Origin: Pseudomonas reactans
Lineage (GTDB): Bacteria; Pseudomonadota; Gammaproteobacteria; Pseudomonadales; Pseudomonadaceae
DNA: 64,000 nt
Assembly: GCF_013385825.1 (NCBI RefSeq)
Contig: NZ_JACAPG010000011.1
Location: forward strand, 317,853-381,852
Direction of reading: 5' to 3'
Shown in pieces: positions 26,512-36,028 of this stretch. The stretch's first letter is position 1; each line of letters begins with the position of its first letter. A program made the position numbers and the translations under genes. The notes beneath the pieces were generated by a model. The model was given only the letters and a program-made list of their open reading frames with translations, had not been told where the DNA came from and ran no database searches.

Positions 26512-27318
26512 ATGCTGCTGGCCAGTGTGTTGGGATTATTGATGGGCCTGGTCATGGGCCTGACCGGCGCGGGCGGCGGCATCCTCGGGGTGCCGGCGCT
26601 GGTGTTGGGGTTGGGTCTGAGCATGACCCAGGCCGCGCCGGTGTCGTTGCTCGCCGTCGGTGCGGCGGCAGCGGTAGGGGCGATTGACGGTTTACGTCAT
26701 GGCCTGGTGCGTTACCGCGCCGCGTTATTGATCGCCTTGCTCGGTGCGCTGTTTTCGCCAGTGGGTGTTTTTCTTGCCCACCAATTGCCGGAAGCGCTGC
26801 TGATGGGCCTGTTCAGCGGGTTGATGGTGCTAGTAGCCTGGCGCATGTTGCAGCGTGAAAAACGCGAGGCAGGGCCGAGTGACCATGGCACGGCGTCCTG
26901 GGGCCAGAAGAACTGCATGCTCGATCAGCAGACCGGGCGCCTGGCCTGGACCGCCAAATGCAGCGCGACCCTGGCCGCCCTCGGCGCGGTGACCGGTGCA
27001 GTGTCCGGTCTGCTCGGCGTTGGGGGTGGCTTTCTGATCGTGCCGGCGTTCAAGCAACTCACCGATGTGCAGATGCGCGGCATTGTCGCCACCTCATTGA
27101 TGGTGATCAGCCTGCTTTCGCTGATCGGCGTGGCCGGTGCATTCCATGCCGGTGTGCGCATCGAGTCGGTGGGCTGGGTGTTTATCGGCGCAAGCATCGT
27201 CGGCATGCTGGCTGGCCGACGCCTGTGCTCGGTGATTCCCGCCCGTATCTTGCAAGTGGGGTTCGCCAGCTTGTGTGTACTGGTGGCGATTGGAATGCTA
27301 GTTAACGCCTTGCGCTGA
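26512..27318 (+). CDS. TauE/SafE-family sulfite/anion exporter
   Basis: A 268-residue polytopic protein of the TauE/SafE family with two symmetric halves. Each half opens with a glycine-rich GLTGAGGGILGVPALVLG or LLGVGGGFLIVPAFKQL segment, and about eight membrane spans can be traced. Its ATG is the next codon after the SQR stop. In this setting it probably exports sulfite made by the persulfide dioxygenase. The family also moves taurine-derived and other sulfur anions, so specificity is inferred from neighbours. Confidence 0.9.
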   Translation: MLLASVLGLLMGLVMGLTGAGGGILGVPALVLGLGLSMTQAAPVSLLAVGAAAAVGAIDGLRHGLVRYRAALLIALLGALFSPVGVFLAHQLPEALLMGLFSGLMVLVAWRMLQREKREAGPSDHGTASWGQKNCMLDQQTGRLAWTAKCSATLAALGAVTGAVSGLLGVGGGFLIVPAFKQLTDVQMRGIVATSLMVISLLSLIGVAGAFHAGVRIESVGWVFIGASIVGMLAGRRLCSVIPARILQVGFASLCVLVAIGMLVNALR

Positions 27319-27351
27319 AACGGTGGCGAGGGCGCTTGCTGCGCAGCACCC

Positions 27352-27999
27352 TCAGCCCTGTTCCAACTGGCTCAGGCGCTCTTCGAGCGCTGCAATCCGC
27401 GCTTCCAGTTCTTCGATCCGGTCCGCTGAAACGCCAGCCCCGCGTTCCACTGGGTTGCCCCGTGCCGCGAGGATCGTCTCGATGTCCGCCGGATCGCCCA
27501 GCGCATGGGTGTAGCGGTCTTCGCGCTGCCCGGCCTGGCGCGGCACCAGCAACGCCAGCCCGCGGGCAATCAAGCGCTCCAGCTGATGCACCACCTGCTC
27601 GGCATCTTCGAAGTCATGCATGCGCCCGCTGCGGGTCAGCAGTTCATTGACGGTCTGCGGCCCACGCAAGAACAGCAGCCCGGTGAGGATCACCTGCGCC
27701 GGCACCAGCTCCAGCGCCTTGTCCACACGATGTTCCCAGCGGTCGGCACGGCTGCCCATCACCAGGCGGGTGAAGCCCTGGCCTTCCAGAGCACGCAGGC
27801 TCTGGCCGACCTGGCCCTGGCTTAGGGTCATGACCGGCTCGCGGCTGGTCTTCTGGTTGCAGGCCAGTACCAGGGCATTGAGGGTCAGGGGATAGGTTTC
27901 CGGGTTGGTCGCCTGCTTTTCGATCAGGCAGCCCAGGATGCGGATTTCCGTGCTGTTCAGGCGCGGCTCAGGGGTCTCGGTGTCGTGCTCGGCGGTCAT
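27352..27999 (-). CDS. YceH-family (DUF480) protein
   Basis: A 215-residue protein of the UPF0502/YceH family. Two winged-helix domains are visible ([30 protein letters not shown] and [26 protein letters not shown]), and a C-terminal coiled coil ([21 protein letters not shown]). The biochemical role of the family is unknown, though the fold suggests nucleic acid binding. It is a single gene, convergent with the sulfite exporter and divergent from the DUF1993 gene. Confidence 0.9.
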   Translation of the reverse strand: MTAEHDTETPEPRLNSTEIRILGCLIEKQATNPETYPLTLNALVLACNQKTSREPVMTLSQGQVGQSLRALEGQGFTRLVMGSRADRWEHRVDKALELVPAQVILTGLLFLRGPQTVNELLTRSGRMHDFEDAEQVVHQLERLIARGLALLVPRQAGQREDRYTHALGDPADIETILAARGNPVERGAGVSADRIEELEARIAALEERLSQLEQG

Positions 28000-28114
28000 C
28001 GCGCTTTCCCTATGCAGTGAAGTGCCTAGCGTAAGCCGGAAAAAATAAAAGACAAGCGGCGGGCATGGCTATAATCGCCGCTGGTTCAAACCGTGACATT
28101 ACCCAGAGACTGCC

Positions 28115-28624
28115 ATGACTATTTCCCTGTACGCCGCCTCCATCCCCGTCTTCAAGCAAATGCTCACCGCCCTGAGCGGTGTGCTGGCCAAGGCCGAAGC
28201 CCACGCCACCGCCAAGAACATCGAGCCGAACGCCTTGCTGCAAGCACGCCTGTTCCCGGACATGTTCCAACTGGTGCGCCAGGTGCAGATTGCTGTCGAC
28301 TTCGCCAAGGGCGTTTCCGCACGCCTGGCCGAGATCGAAGTGCCGAAATATGAAGATACCGAAGTCACCTTCGCTGACCTGCAAGCGCTGATCGCCAAAG
28401 TGCTGGCCTTTGTCGACACCATCCAGCCCGAGCAAGTCGACGGCAAGGAAGGCATCGAGATCGTCACGCGTCCAGGCACGCCGAAAGAGAAGCGCTTCAG
28501 CGGCCAGTCCTACCTGCTGACCTACGGCCTGCCACAGTTCTTCTTCCACGTCACCACCGCCTACGCGCTGCTGCGCCACAACGGCGTGGAAGTGGGCAAG
28601 CGTGATTACATGGGCGCTTTCTAA
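28115..28624 (+). CDS. DUF1993 protein
   Basis: A 169-residue cytosolic protein of DUF1993, a DinB-like four-helix family. Its conserved pieces are LYAASIPVFKQMLTALSGVL, ARLFPDMFQLVRQVQ and the C-terminal LPQFFFHVTTAYALLRHNGVEVGKRDY. Its histidines (FHVTTAY, LRHNG) occupy positions where DinB proteins bind metal, but function is not known. A strong terminator follows. Confidence 0.9.
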   Translation: MTISLYAASIPVFKQMLTALSGVLAKAEAHATAKNIEPNALLQARLFPDMFQLVRQVQIAVDFAKGVSARLAEIEVPKYEDTEVTFADLQALIAKVLAFVDTIQPEQVDGKEGIEIVTRPGTPKEKRFSGQSYLLTYGLPQFFFHVTTAYALLRHNGVEVGKRDYMGAF

Positions 28625-28636
28625 GCATCCAGTCAC

Positions 28637-28682
28637 AAAAAAGCCCGGGGGCGTTCTTCAGTGAACGGCCCCGGGCTTTTTT
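28637..28682. terminator. Bidirectional intrinsic terminator
   Basis: AAAAAAGCCCGGGG pairs with CCCCGGGCTTTTTT around a loop that itself can pair (GTTC/GAAC). The U-tract exists on both strands, ending both the DUF1993 gene and the convergent sstT. Confidence 0.95.
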
Positions 28683-28694
28683 GTGGCTGGCGGT

Positions 28695-29915
28695 TTAAGC
28701 CGGCTGTTCTTCCTTGCCCAGGCAGGCGGCGGCGGTGAACAGCACATCGGTGGACGAATTCAGCGCGGTTTCGGCCGAATCCTGCAGCACGCCGATGATG
28801 AAGCCCACAGCAACCACTTGCATGGCGATCTCACTGGGAATGCCAAACAGGCTGCACGCCAGCGGGATCAACAGCAGCGAACCGCCCGCCACGCCAGAAG
28901 CACCGCAGGCGCAGACGGCCGCGACCACACTGAGCAGCACGGCGGTGGGCAGGTCGACGGCAATGCCCAAGGTGTGCACGGCGGCCAGGGTCAGTACGGT
29001 GATGGTGATCGCGGCGCCGGCCATGTTGATGGTGGCACCGAGCGGGATTGATACCGAGTAGGTGTCCTCATGCAGGCCCAGGCGTTTGCTCAAGGCCAGG
29101 TTGACCGGGATATTCGCCGCCGAACTGCGGGTGAAGAACGCGGTGATCCCGCTTTCGCGCAGGCACATCAACACCAAGGGATACGGGTTGCGGCGCAGTT
29201 TCCAGAAGACGATGGCCGGGTTGACCACCAGCGCCACGAACAGCATGCAGCCGATCAGCACCACCAGCAGGTGGGCGTAGCCGAGCAGGGCGCCGAAGCC
29301 GGAAGTGGCCAGGGTCGAGGCCACCAGGCCGAAAATGCCCAGCGGCGCAAAGCGGATCACCACCCGCACGATCAGCGTGACGCCGTTGGACAGGTCGTCG
29401 AGCACGGTGCGGGTGGTCTCGCCGGCATGGCGAATGGCTATGCCCATGCCGATGGCCCAAGCCAGGATGCCGATGAAGTTGGCATTCATCAGTGCGCTGA
29501 CCGGGTTGTCCACCACGCTCAACAACAGGCTTTGCAGCACTTCACCAATGCCGCCGGGCGCGGTCACCGTCGAATCATGGGTCGCCAATACCAGCGAGGA
29601 GGGGAACCACATGCTCGCAATCACCGCGACCACGGCGGCCGCAAAGGTGCCCAGCAGGTACAGGAACAGGATCGGCTTGATATGGGTTTCCTGGCCGTGC
29701 TTATGGTTGGCGATCGACGCCATCACCAGCACAAACACCAAAATCGGCGCCACGGCCTTGAGCGCGGCGACGAACACTTTGCCAATAAACCCGGTGGCCT
29801 TGGCCGCCTCGGGCAACAGCAAGGCCAGCAGGATGCCGGCGATCAGGCCGATGACGATTTGCGTCACCAGGCTGACGCGGGCCAGTCGTTGCAGGAGGGA
29901 AGGGGCAGCAGTCAT
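28695..29915 (-). CDS. sstT: Serine/threonine:sodium symporter
   Basis: A 406-residue DAACS-family transporter. The N-terminus ([26 protein letters not shown]) and the region [29 protein letters not shown] are those of SstT. The substrate-binding hairpins are intact: [43 protein letters not shown] and [24 protein letters not shown] choose ATG 29915; a GTG six bases upstream is possible. It imports serine and threonine with Na+ across the inner membrane. It is convergent with the DUF1993 gene and divergent from an MFS gene. Confidence 0.95.
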   Translation of the reverse strand: MTAAPSLLQRLARVSLVTQIVIGLIAGILLALLLPEAAKATGFIGKVFVAALKAVAPILVFVLVMASIANHKHGQETHIKPILFLYLLGTFAAAVVAVIASMWFPSSLVLATHDSTVTAPGGIGEVLQSLLLSVVDNPVSALMNANFIGILAWAIGMGIAIRHAGETTRTVLDDLSNGVTLIVRVVIRFAPLGIFGLVASTLATSGFGALLGYAHLLVVLIGCMLFVALVVNPAIVFWKLRRNPYPLVLMCLRESGITAFFTRSSAANIPVNLALSKRLGLHEDTYSVSIPLGATINMAGAAITITVLTLAAVHTLGIAVDLPTAVLLSVVAAVCACGASGVAGGSLLLIPLACSLFGIPSEIAMQVVAVGFIIGVLQDSAETALNSSTDVLFTAAACLGKEEQPA

Positions 29916-30144
29916 AAACACTTGTCTCTAGTTTTTGGAGGCACGGCGGCACAGGCAGAAAGGGCTGTAGGACGCGGATCGCGAAGTCTAGCATGCTGTA
30001 GGAAATGTCCCCGTCGGTGCGGCATTGCGTCACCCGCCCACCCCAGTCTTTGCAAAATCCTGTTAACATTCCGTCCTCTCATCTTTCCTAATCCTTCAGC
30101 GCGCCCTTCGGGTTGTCGTTGATGTCGTCGTTTCTGGAGTTTTC

Positions 30145-31302
30145 ATGTTGTTTCCCATCCTGCTGCTGTCGGCCGCCGGCTTTACGGTGCTGACCACGGA
30201 ATTCGTCATCGTCGGCCTGCTGCCGTCCATCGCCCGGGACCTGAATGTGAGTGTGTCCCAGGCCGGGCTGCTGGTGACCTTGTTCGCATTTACCGTGGCG
30301 GCCTTTGGTCCGTTTCTGACGGCCTACTGCGCGCGTTTCCCACGCAAGCGGCTGTTTATAACCATTCTGATCATGTTCGGCGTGGCCAATACGATGGCGG
30401 CGCTGGCACCGAATATCTGGGTGATGGCGTTGGCGCGGTTGATCCCGGCGCTGGGCTTGCCGGTGTTCTGGGCGTTGGCCAGCGAAACGGCGGTGGACAT
30501 TGTCGGCCCCGAGTTCGCTGGGCGCGCCATTGAGAAGATCGGCTTCGGTATCGTGTGTGCCACGGTATTCGGCATTCCGGTGGGTACGTTGATCTCCGAT
30601 ATGTTCGGCTGGCGCACCGCGTTTGCCATCCTCGCGGTGGTGGCGCTTGCCAAGGCCTTGCTGTTGTTCATCTACCTGCCGGTGACAACACCGAAGAACG
30701 ATGAAGTGACGCTGCGCTCGCAGTTCAAGATCCTGCGCAACCCACTGATGCAGGGCCATATCCTGCTGTCGATCCTGGTGTTCAGCGGCATGTTCACGGC
30801 GTACACCTATTTGGCGGATATTCTCGAGCGCCTGGCCGGTTTCGACGGTACGTTGGTGGGCTGGTGCCTGATGGGCTTCGGTGCGGTCGGGCTGATTGGC
30901 AATTCGTTGGGCGGGCGTGCGGTGGATCGCCACCCGTTGATCGCATCGATGGTGTTTTGCGGATTCATGATTGCGGGCATGGTGGCGCTGGTGCCGGCGA
31001 TCCATTCCGCCCTTGGCCTGGCGGCGGCGATGGCCGTGTGGGGAGTGACCCAGGCGGCGATGTTTCTGGTCAGCCATGTGCGCTTGATGAAAGCCGCACC
31101 CCATGCGCCGGCATTTGCCGCATCGCTGAACATCGCCGGGGCCAATCTGGGCATCGGCCTGGGCGCCCTGGTGGGTGGCCATGTGATCGATACCCTCGGC
31201 CTGGGCAGCCTGGGCTTTGCTGCGTCCGGGTTTATCCTGGTGTCGATCCTGCTGGCGTTGTGGCTGATGACCGCCAAGCAACCGGTCGCCTCCCAGGCCT
31301 GA
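30145..31302 (+). CDS. MFS exporter (DHA1 family)
   Basis: A 385-residue twelve-span major facilitator of the AraJ/NepI-like DHA1 group. It shows the start motif FTVLTTEFVIVGLLPSIARDL, motif C-like GIPVGTLISDMFGWRTAF and the A-type loop between spans 2 and 3 (YCARFPRKRLFITILI). Such transporters usually export small metabolites or drugs; no substrate can be assigned. It is convergent with nhaR, with four bases between the stops. A ribosome-binding site (TGGAG) precedes the ATG. Confidence 0.88.
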   Translation: MLFPILLLSAAGFTVLTTEFVIVGLLPSIARDLNVSVSQAGLLVTLFAFTVAAFGPFLTAYCARFPRKRLFITILIMFGVANTMAALAPNIWVMALARLIPALGLPVFWALASETAVDIVGPEFAGRAIEKIGFGIVCATVFGIPVGTLISDMFGWRTAFAILAVVALAKALLLFIYLPVTTPKNDEVTLRSQFKILRNPLMQGHILLSILVFSGMFTAYTYLADILERLAGFDGTLVGWCLMGFGAVGLIGNSLGGRAVDRHPLIASMVFCGFMIAGMVALVPAIHSALGLAAAMAVWGVTQAAMFLVSHVRLMKAAPHAPAFAASLNIAGANLGIGLGALVGGHVIDTLGLGSLGFAASGFILVSILLALWLMTAKQPVASQA

Positions 31303-31306
31303 GCCG

Positions 31307-32218
31307 TCAGGGCAGGGTGGTGAACAACTCGCGCCTGGCACCTTCGGTAATCGCCACGATGCCGGGGTGCTTGACCTTGCGTTCCACCGAGATCGCGTAG
31401 AACGACTCGGTCACCGCCACGGTCTGGCCAATCAGCGCCACGCCGTACTGGCGCACCACCTCATCGGCAATCACGCTGGGGGCGATAAAGATCCCGCTGC
31501 CGGATTGGCCGAAGGCCTGCATCAAGGCGCTGTCGTCGAACTCACCGATGATCTTCGGCTGGATCTGCTGTTCGGCAAACCAGCGCTGCAAACGGCTGCG
31601 CACCACGGTTTCCGCCCCTGGAATCAATAGCGGCGCGCCGTGCAGGCACTGTGGGAAATCCCCGCCGTAGGCGTCAGCCAACGCCTGGGTGGCGAAAAAG
31701 CTGATGCCACATTCCCCTAACTTCTGGCTGTAGCCCTTGATGTCCAGGTGTGTAGGCATGGGGCTGTCGGAAATCACCAGGTCCAGGCGCTGGATGGCCA
31801 GGTCGGCCAGCAGGCGTTCGAGTTTGTCTTCTCGGCAGGTGATGCGGATCGGCTCGCTCAACTCCATGGTCGGCGCGATCAGCCGGTAAACGATGGACTT
31901 GGGCACCACATCCGCCACGCCGACGCGGAACAGGATCTGCTGTTCATCGGGCTGCGCGCGCAGCATGGCCTCCAATTCATTGCCGGTCTGGAACATCTGC
32001 TCGGCGTAGGGCAGGGCCTGGCGCCCGGCTTCGGTCAGTTCCAACTGACGGCCGACGCGCTGAAACAGCGCGATACCAAAGGTTTGCTCCAACAGGCTGA
32101 TCTGCCCGCTAATGGTCTGGGGCGTGAGGTTAAGCTGCTCACATGCGCGCACGATGCTGCCGGTCTTGGCCACCACCCAGAAGTAGTGCAGTTGTCGGTA
32201 ATTGAGCATGGCCACCAT
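31307..32218 (-). CDS. nhaR: LysR-family activator NhaR
   Basis: A 303-residue LysR regulator. The N-terminal HTH MLNYRQLHYFWVVAKTGS continues to LTPQTISGQISLLEQ, and the effector domain has GVADVVPKSIVYRLI, DLVISDSPMPTHLDIKGYSQKLGECG, LLIPGAETVVRSRLQRWF and GEFDDSALMQAFGQSGSGIFIAP. These match NhaR across its whole length. NhaR activates Na+/H+ antiporter genes in enteric bacteria; no antiporter gene is adjacent here. I choose ATG 32218; an ATG four codons in is equally possible. Its promoter faces a small lipoprotein gene. Confidence 0.92.
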   Translation of the reverse strand: MVAMLNYRQLHYFWVVAKTGSIVRACEQLNLTPQTISGQISLLEQTFGIALFQRVGRQLELTEAGRQALPYAEQMFQTGNELEAMLRAQPDEQQILFRVGVADVVPKSIVYRLIAPTMELSEPIRITCREDKLERLLADLAIQRLDLVISDSPMPTHLDIKGYSQKLGECGISFFATQALADAYGGDFPQCLHGAPLLIPGAETVVRSRLQRWFAEQQIQPKIIGEFDDSALMQAFGQSGSGIFIAPSVIADEVVRQYGVALIGQTVAVTESFYAISVERKVKHPGIVAITEGARRELFTTLP

Positions 32219-32343
32219 CACTTCGTGAAAACCGAAGTATATGCGAGAAAAATACGAATTTTCCTGAACTGTCCACCTGCATAGAATGCCTCGCTATCGC
32301 GGGGCCACTATTTGGACCCAATGGTTCTAACGAGGAATACATC

Positions 32344-32595
32344 ATGAAACTCAATTCCCTGGGCATGGCATCGTTGCTTGCGCTTTCATTGGTAGTGATC
32401 AGCGGCTGCGATCAGGTCGAGAAAAGCACGCAGCAGGTGCTGGGCAAGGCCACCGAGTCGGCCAAGCAAGCCATCGATGACACCCACAAGGCCGCCGAGC
32501 AGGCATTGAGTGAAGCGACCAATGGCCTGATCAACCCGCAGAAGAAGGATGATCAGGAAGACAAAGAAACCGAATCGAATAGCAAAGAAGCCTAA
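32344..32595 (+). CDS. Small lipoprotein
   Basis: An 83-residue predicted lipoprotein. The signal peptide ends in a lipobox (LALSLVVISGC). The mature part is a highly charged amphipathic helix with heptad-like Ala/Lys/Glu spacing (STQQVLGKATESAKQAIDDTHKAAEQALSEAT in positions 28-60) and an acidic tail. The ribosome-binding site is AACGAGGA. Function is unknown; the form suggests an envelope-stress or structural lipoprotein. It stands between nhaR (divergent) and a TerC gene. Confidence 0.82.
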   Translation: MKLNSLGMASLLALSLVVISGCDQVEKSTQQVLGKATESAKQAIDDTHKAAEQALSEATNGLINPQKKDDQEDKETESNSKEA

Positions 32596-32637
32596 TTTCC
32601 CGCACTTTATATTCACGAAGAACGTCAGGACTGACCT

Positions 32638-33390
32638 ATGGATTACCTTTTACAACTGGCCGCCAGCCCCACCGCCTGGGTTGCCCTGGCGACCTTGATC
32701 GTCATGGAGATCGTGCTGGGCATCGATAACCTGATCTTCATCTCTATCCTCACCAACAAGCTGCCGGAGCAGCATCGGGCCAAGGCTCGACGCATCGGTA
32801 TCAGCATGGCGTTGGTGCTGCGTCTGGGCCTGTTGAGCACCATCGCGTTCATCGTGCAGTTGACCGCGCCGGTATTCGAAGTGTTTGGCCAGGCGTTCTC
32901 GTGGAAGGACATGATCCTGATCGCCGGTGGTCTGTTCCTGGTGTGGAAGGCAACCACCGAGATCCATCACAGCATGGACCCGGAGCCGGAAGAGAAGGAA
33001 ACCAGCGCTGGCAACGTCGTGGCCATCGGCTTCGCTGCGGCCATCGGCCAGATCCTGTTGCTCGACCTGGTGTTCTCCATCGACAGCATCATCACCGCCG
33101 TGGGCATGACCGAGCACTTGCCGATCATGATCATCGCCGTGGTGACCTCGGTGATCGTGATGCTGGTGGCGGCCGAGCCGTTGGCCAAGTTCATCAACGA
33201 CAACCCGACCGTGGTGATGTTGGCCCTGGGCTTCCTGATCATGATCGGTATGACGTTGATCGCCGAAGGCTTCGGCGCCCATGTGCCTAAGGGCTACGTG
33301 TACGCAGCCATGGCGTTCTCGGCAGCGATTGAATGCCTGAACATTGCTCGCCGTAACCGCCACAAGCGTTTGCTTGCTGCCCGGCAATAA
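32638..33390 (+). CDS. TerC-family integral membrane protein
   Basis: A 250-residue TerC/YgdQ-like membrane protein with about seven spans. It has the two hallmark acidic intramembrane motifs, [15 protein letters not shown] near residue 24 and [19 protein letters not shown] near residue 140, thought to handle metal ions (Mn2+ export in characterised TerC-group proteins). The C-terminus is basic and cytosolic ([10 protein letters not shown]). It lies 42 bases after the small lipoprotein gene, on the same strand, and is closed by a strong terminator. Confidence 0.92.
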   Translation: MDYLLQLAASPTAWVALATLIVMEIVLGIDNLIFISILTNKLPEQHRAKARRIGISMALVLRLGLLSTIAFIVQLTAPVFEVFGQAFSWKDMILIAGGLFLVWKATTEIHHSMDPEPEEKETSAGNVVAIGFAAAIGQILLLDLVFSIDSIITAVGMTEHLPIMIIAVVTSVIVMLVAAEPLAKFINDNPTVVMLALGFLIMIGMTLIAEGFGAHVPKGYVYAAMAFSAAIECLNIARRNRHKRLLAARQ

Positions 33391-33401
33391 CGGCTGAAAC
33401 C

Positions 33402-33441
33402 AAAAGGCCGGCTGTGCTCACTAGAGCCCAGCCGGCCTTTT
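33402..33441. terminator. Bidirectional intrinsic terminator
   Basis: AAAAGGCCGGCTG pairs with CAGCCGGCCTTTT, giving U-tracts on both strands, between the TerC gene and the convergent histidine phosphatase gene. Confidence 0.93.
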
Positions 33442-33445
33442 GCTG

Positions 33446-34147
33446 TCAGGATTCTGCGCTGACCTGTGTAGGATCCGGGCAGCTCTCATCGCCGTTGTTC
33501 AAACCTTGCTTGTAATTGCGGCTCAGCAACGACGCTTTGCCGTTGTGCCAGGTCAGCGTCAGTACATACAAGGTGTCGTAGTCGCTGCCGGACCAGTCGT
33601 CGGTGATGGTGTGCTTTTCGCCTACGGCCTCACTGGCTACCTTGTTGATCAATTCCGGCAGATAACCGTGGGACCAGGCGGTGTAGATGATGGAGTTGTG
33701 GTATTTGGCTTCCACCAGTTCGTCGGCGAGGGCGCTGGTGTCATTCGCTGAAAACTTGATGTTCACCGGCAGGCCCAACTTGATGGCGCTGGGGCTGATG
33801 GTCATCAGGGGGCGAATATAGCTGTAGGAATTGTCAAACTCACCTTCTTCCACATTACGCGTCGGATTGGCGGCGAAGACGAAGTTGGCTTTGCCGAACC
33901 GCTCCGGCAGTACTGTTGCGAGGTTCATCGCCCGGTTGAGGCCCTGGCAATTGAGTTGGCCCAGGCCACCCGCGGGTTTTTCACCGTGGCGCAGGAAGAC
34001 CAGGGTTTGCACGCCGTCGACCTGATCGGCATTGCTGATGCGCGATTCCAGAGTCAGATCGATAGCGCCGCCGACCAGCAGTACCGGCAACAAAATGTAT
34101 GAATATCGTTTGAGGCGTCTAGCAAGGCACAGAGGCTTGATTGTCAT
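33446..34147 (-). CDS. Membrane-anchored histidine phosphatase-family protein
   Basis: A 233-residue histidine phosphatase-superfamily protein. I choose ATG 34147; a longer upstream frame is low in coding character. A membrane anchor or signal segment lies at about 14-32 (YSYILLPVLLVGGAIDL). The catalytic RHG motif is LVFLRHGEKPAGG and a second histidine occurs in YTAWSHGYLPEL. In contrast to most family members, its active-site region is followed by LNCQGLNRAMNLATVL rather than LTxxG. The substrate is unknown; the protein acts in or beyond the inner membrane. Confidence 0.78.
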   Translation of the reverse strand: MTIKPLCLARRLKRYSYILLPVLLVGGAIDLTLESRISNADQVDGVQTLVFLRHGEKPAGGLGQLNCQGLNRAMNLATVLPERFGKANFVFAANPTRNVEEGEFDNSYSYIRPLMTISPSAIKLGLPVNIKFSANDTSALADELVEAKYHNSIIYTAWSHGYLPELINKVASEAVGEKHTITDDWSGSDYDTLYVLTLTWHNGKASLLSRNYKQGLNNGDESCPDPTQVSAES

Positions 34148-34262
34148 TAGTGTCGAGTCTTCAGTGCATCGGGTTAAGGCGGACAAGCCCGGCCCAGCGA
34201 CGCCTGCGGCGTGCTGCGGTGTTCCCTGTCGCAATAGCGAGGTGCCTCCTTTCACCGTTTGA

Positions 34263-34382
34263 GCGCACTTTCGAGTGCGCAAGGGCGTATTGGTTCGCCC
34301 ACGCGGGAGAATAGCCCGCAGTTGTTGCGTATTGATGACCCATGCAGGACATCGGCCAGATGACTATCATGGGCTTCCTGCA
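34263..34382 (+). other. Cluster of hairpins upstream of the GST gene
   Basis: Three successive perfect stems occur: GCGCACT-TTCG-AGTGCGC (34263-34280), GGGCG/CGCCC (34283-34300) and GCGGG/CCCGC (34303-34319). A fourth possible stem pairs TGCAGGA (34343-34349) with TCCTGCA (34376-34382). None has a U-tract. They could be a structured leader of the GST mRNA or a small RNA. The evidence is pairing only. Confidence 0.4.
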
Positions 34383-34400
34383 CCTACCTGGGGCTTCCCG

Positions 34401-35099
34401 ATGAACCCAATCGCCGCTTTCCCGATTAATAGCAAATGGCCCGCCCAGCATCCCGAGCGCCTGCAACTGTACTCCTTGCCGACGCCCAACGGGGTCAAAG
34501 TGTCGATCATGCTCGAGGAGTTGGGGCTGCCCTATGAAGCGCACACGATCAGTTTCGAGACCCAGGACCAGTTGTCGCCTGAATTCATGTCCCTGAATCC
34601 CAACAACAAGATCCCCGCAATCATCGACCCCAATGGCCCCAGCGGCCATCCATTGGCGCTGTTCGAGTCCGGAGCGATCCTGATCTACCTGGCGGAAAAA
34701 ACCAGCCAGTTGCTCTCCGAAGACCCAGCCACCCGCTATGAAACGATCCAATGGTTGATGTTCCAGATGGGCGGTATCGGGCCGATGTTTGGCCAGTTGG
34801 GGTTCTTCAACAAATTTGCCGGCAAGGCCTACGAGGACAAGCGCCCCCGCGACCGTTACGCCGCCGAATCCCGGCGTTTGCTGGAGGTGCTGGAGAAACG
34901 CCTGCTGGGCCGCACCTGGATTATGGGCGATGAGTACAGCATTGCCGACATCGCGATCTTCCCGTGGGTCCGCAACCTGATCGGCTTCTACGAGTCGGGT
35001 GACCTGGTGGGCATTGCCGACTTCCCTAATGTGTTGCGCGCGCTGGACGGTTTTGTCGCAAGGCCGGCCGTGATCCGTGGCCTTAATATTCCGAGGTGA
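34401..35099 (+). CDS. Nu-class glutathione transferase (YghU/YfcG-like)
   Basis: A 232-residue thioredoxin-fold glutathione transferase. The ATG at 34401 is chosen because it aligns with the family start; an in-frame extension upstream runs through hairpins. The N-terminal domain has LQLYSLPTPNGVKVSIMLEELGLPYE, SPEFMSLNPNNKIPAIID and the glutathione contact LFESGAILIYLAEK. The helical domain follows with QWLMFQMGGIGPMFGQLGFF and SIADIAIFPWV. Nu-class enzymes reduce disulfides with glutathione rather than acting by conjugation. It is followed three bases later by a phzF-like gene. Confidence 0.92.
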   Translation: MNPIAAFPINSKWPAQHPERLQLYSLPTPNGVKVSIMLEELGLPYEAHTISFETQDQLSPEFMSLNPNNKIPAIIDPNGPSGHPLALFESGAILIYLAEKTSQLLSEDPATRYETIQWLMFQMGGIGPMFGQLGFFNKFAGKAYEDKRPRDRYAAESRRLLEVLEKRLLGRTWIMGDEYSIADIAIFPWVRNLIGFYESGDLVGIADFPNVLRALDGFVARPAVIRGLNIPR

Positions 35100-35102
35100 A
35101 GC

Positions 35103-35945
35103 ATGCCGACTTTTGATTTCAAACAGCTGGACGTGTTCAGCCGCGTGGCGCTCAAAGGCAACCCGCTGGCGGTGGTGTTTGGCGCCGACAGCTTGACAGA
35201 TCAGCAGATGGCGGACTTCGCCAATTGGACCAACCTCAGCGAAACCACGTTTTTGCTGACACCGCGTGATCCCAGGGCTGACTACCGGGTACGAATCTTC
35301 ACCACCTTGACGGAACTGCCGTTCGCCGGGCACCCGACGCTGGGCAGTTGCCATGCGTGGCTGCAGGCCGGCGGGATTGCGAAAGATGAGGAGATCATCC
35401 AGGAGTGCGAAATTGGCCTGGTGCGTATCCGTCGCCAGGGCGATGAGTTGGCATTTATCGCGCCGCCGTTGTTGCGTTCAGGGGCGCTGGAGGCCTCGTT
35501 GGTCGAGCGCCTGCGTTTGGCGCTGGGCTTGGCGCCCGACGCCATCGTGCGTAGCCAGTGGGTCGACAACGGTGCGGGATGGCTGGCGGTGATGCTGTCG
35601 GACCGTAATCAAGTATTGGATTTGCAACCGGACTATTCGCAAATGCTCGGTTTGGCGGTGGGTGTAATCGCCCCCTGCGATCCCACGCGGGACGATGTGG
35701 ACGCACAGTTTGAAGTCCGCGCCTTCATTGCGGGTGACGGCGCCCAGGAGGACCCGGCCACCGGCAGCCTGAACGCTGGCGTCGCCCAATGGCTGCTGGC
35801 CGAAGGCCTGGCGCCTGAGCGCTATGTGGTCAGCCAGGGCACGGCCATCGGACGGGCGGGGCGCATTCGCGTCGAGCGCCAGGGCGATGAAATCTGGGTG
35901 GGTGGCGCTGTGGCGGTGTGTATCGAAGGGCGATTGCAGCTCTAG
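35103..35945 (+). CDS. PhzF-family isomerase/epimerase-like protein
   Basis: A 280-residue PhzF/DAP-epimerase-fold protein. It has the family start FKQLDVFSRVALKGNPLAVVF, the catalytic region NLSETTFLL (glutamate), LPFAGHPTLGSCHAWL and the C-terminal EDPATGSLNAGVAQWL. There are no other phenazine genes, so it is one of the many family members of unknown reaction. It directly follows the GST gene and probably shares its transcript. Confidence 0.9.
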   Translation: MPTFDFKQLDVFSRVALKGNPLAVVFGADSLTDQQMADFANWTNLSETTFLLTPRDPRADYRVRIFTTLTELPFAGHPTLGSCHAWLQAGGIAKDEEIIQECEIGLVRIRRQGDELAFIAPPLLRSGALEASLVERLRLALGLAPDAIVRSQWVDNGAGWLAVMLSDRNQVLDLQPDYSQMLGLAVGVIAPCDPTRDDVDAQFEVRAFIAGDGAQEDPATGSLNAGVAQWLLAEGLAPERYVVSQGTAIGRAGRIRVERQGDEIWVGGAVAVCIEGRLQL

Positions 35946-36028
35946 ATCAATGAATTGTTACGGGCGGCGCAATACACTATTGGCCCCTCGACGTTTGTGC
36001 TGCCGGGGCCAAGGGGCATAAGCTTTCG

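Noticed and set aside
35103..35945. Phenazine biosynthesis locus
   Set aside because: Only a PhzF-family protein is present; none of phzA-E or phzG is nearby, and the family is much broader than phenazine synthesis.
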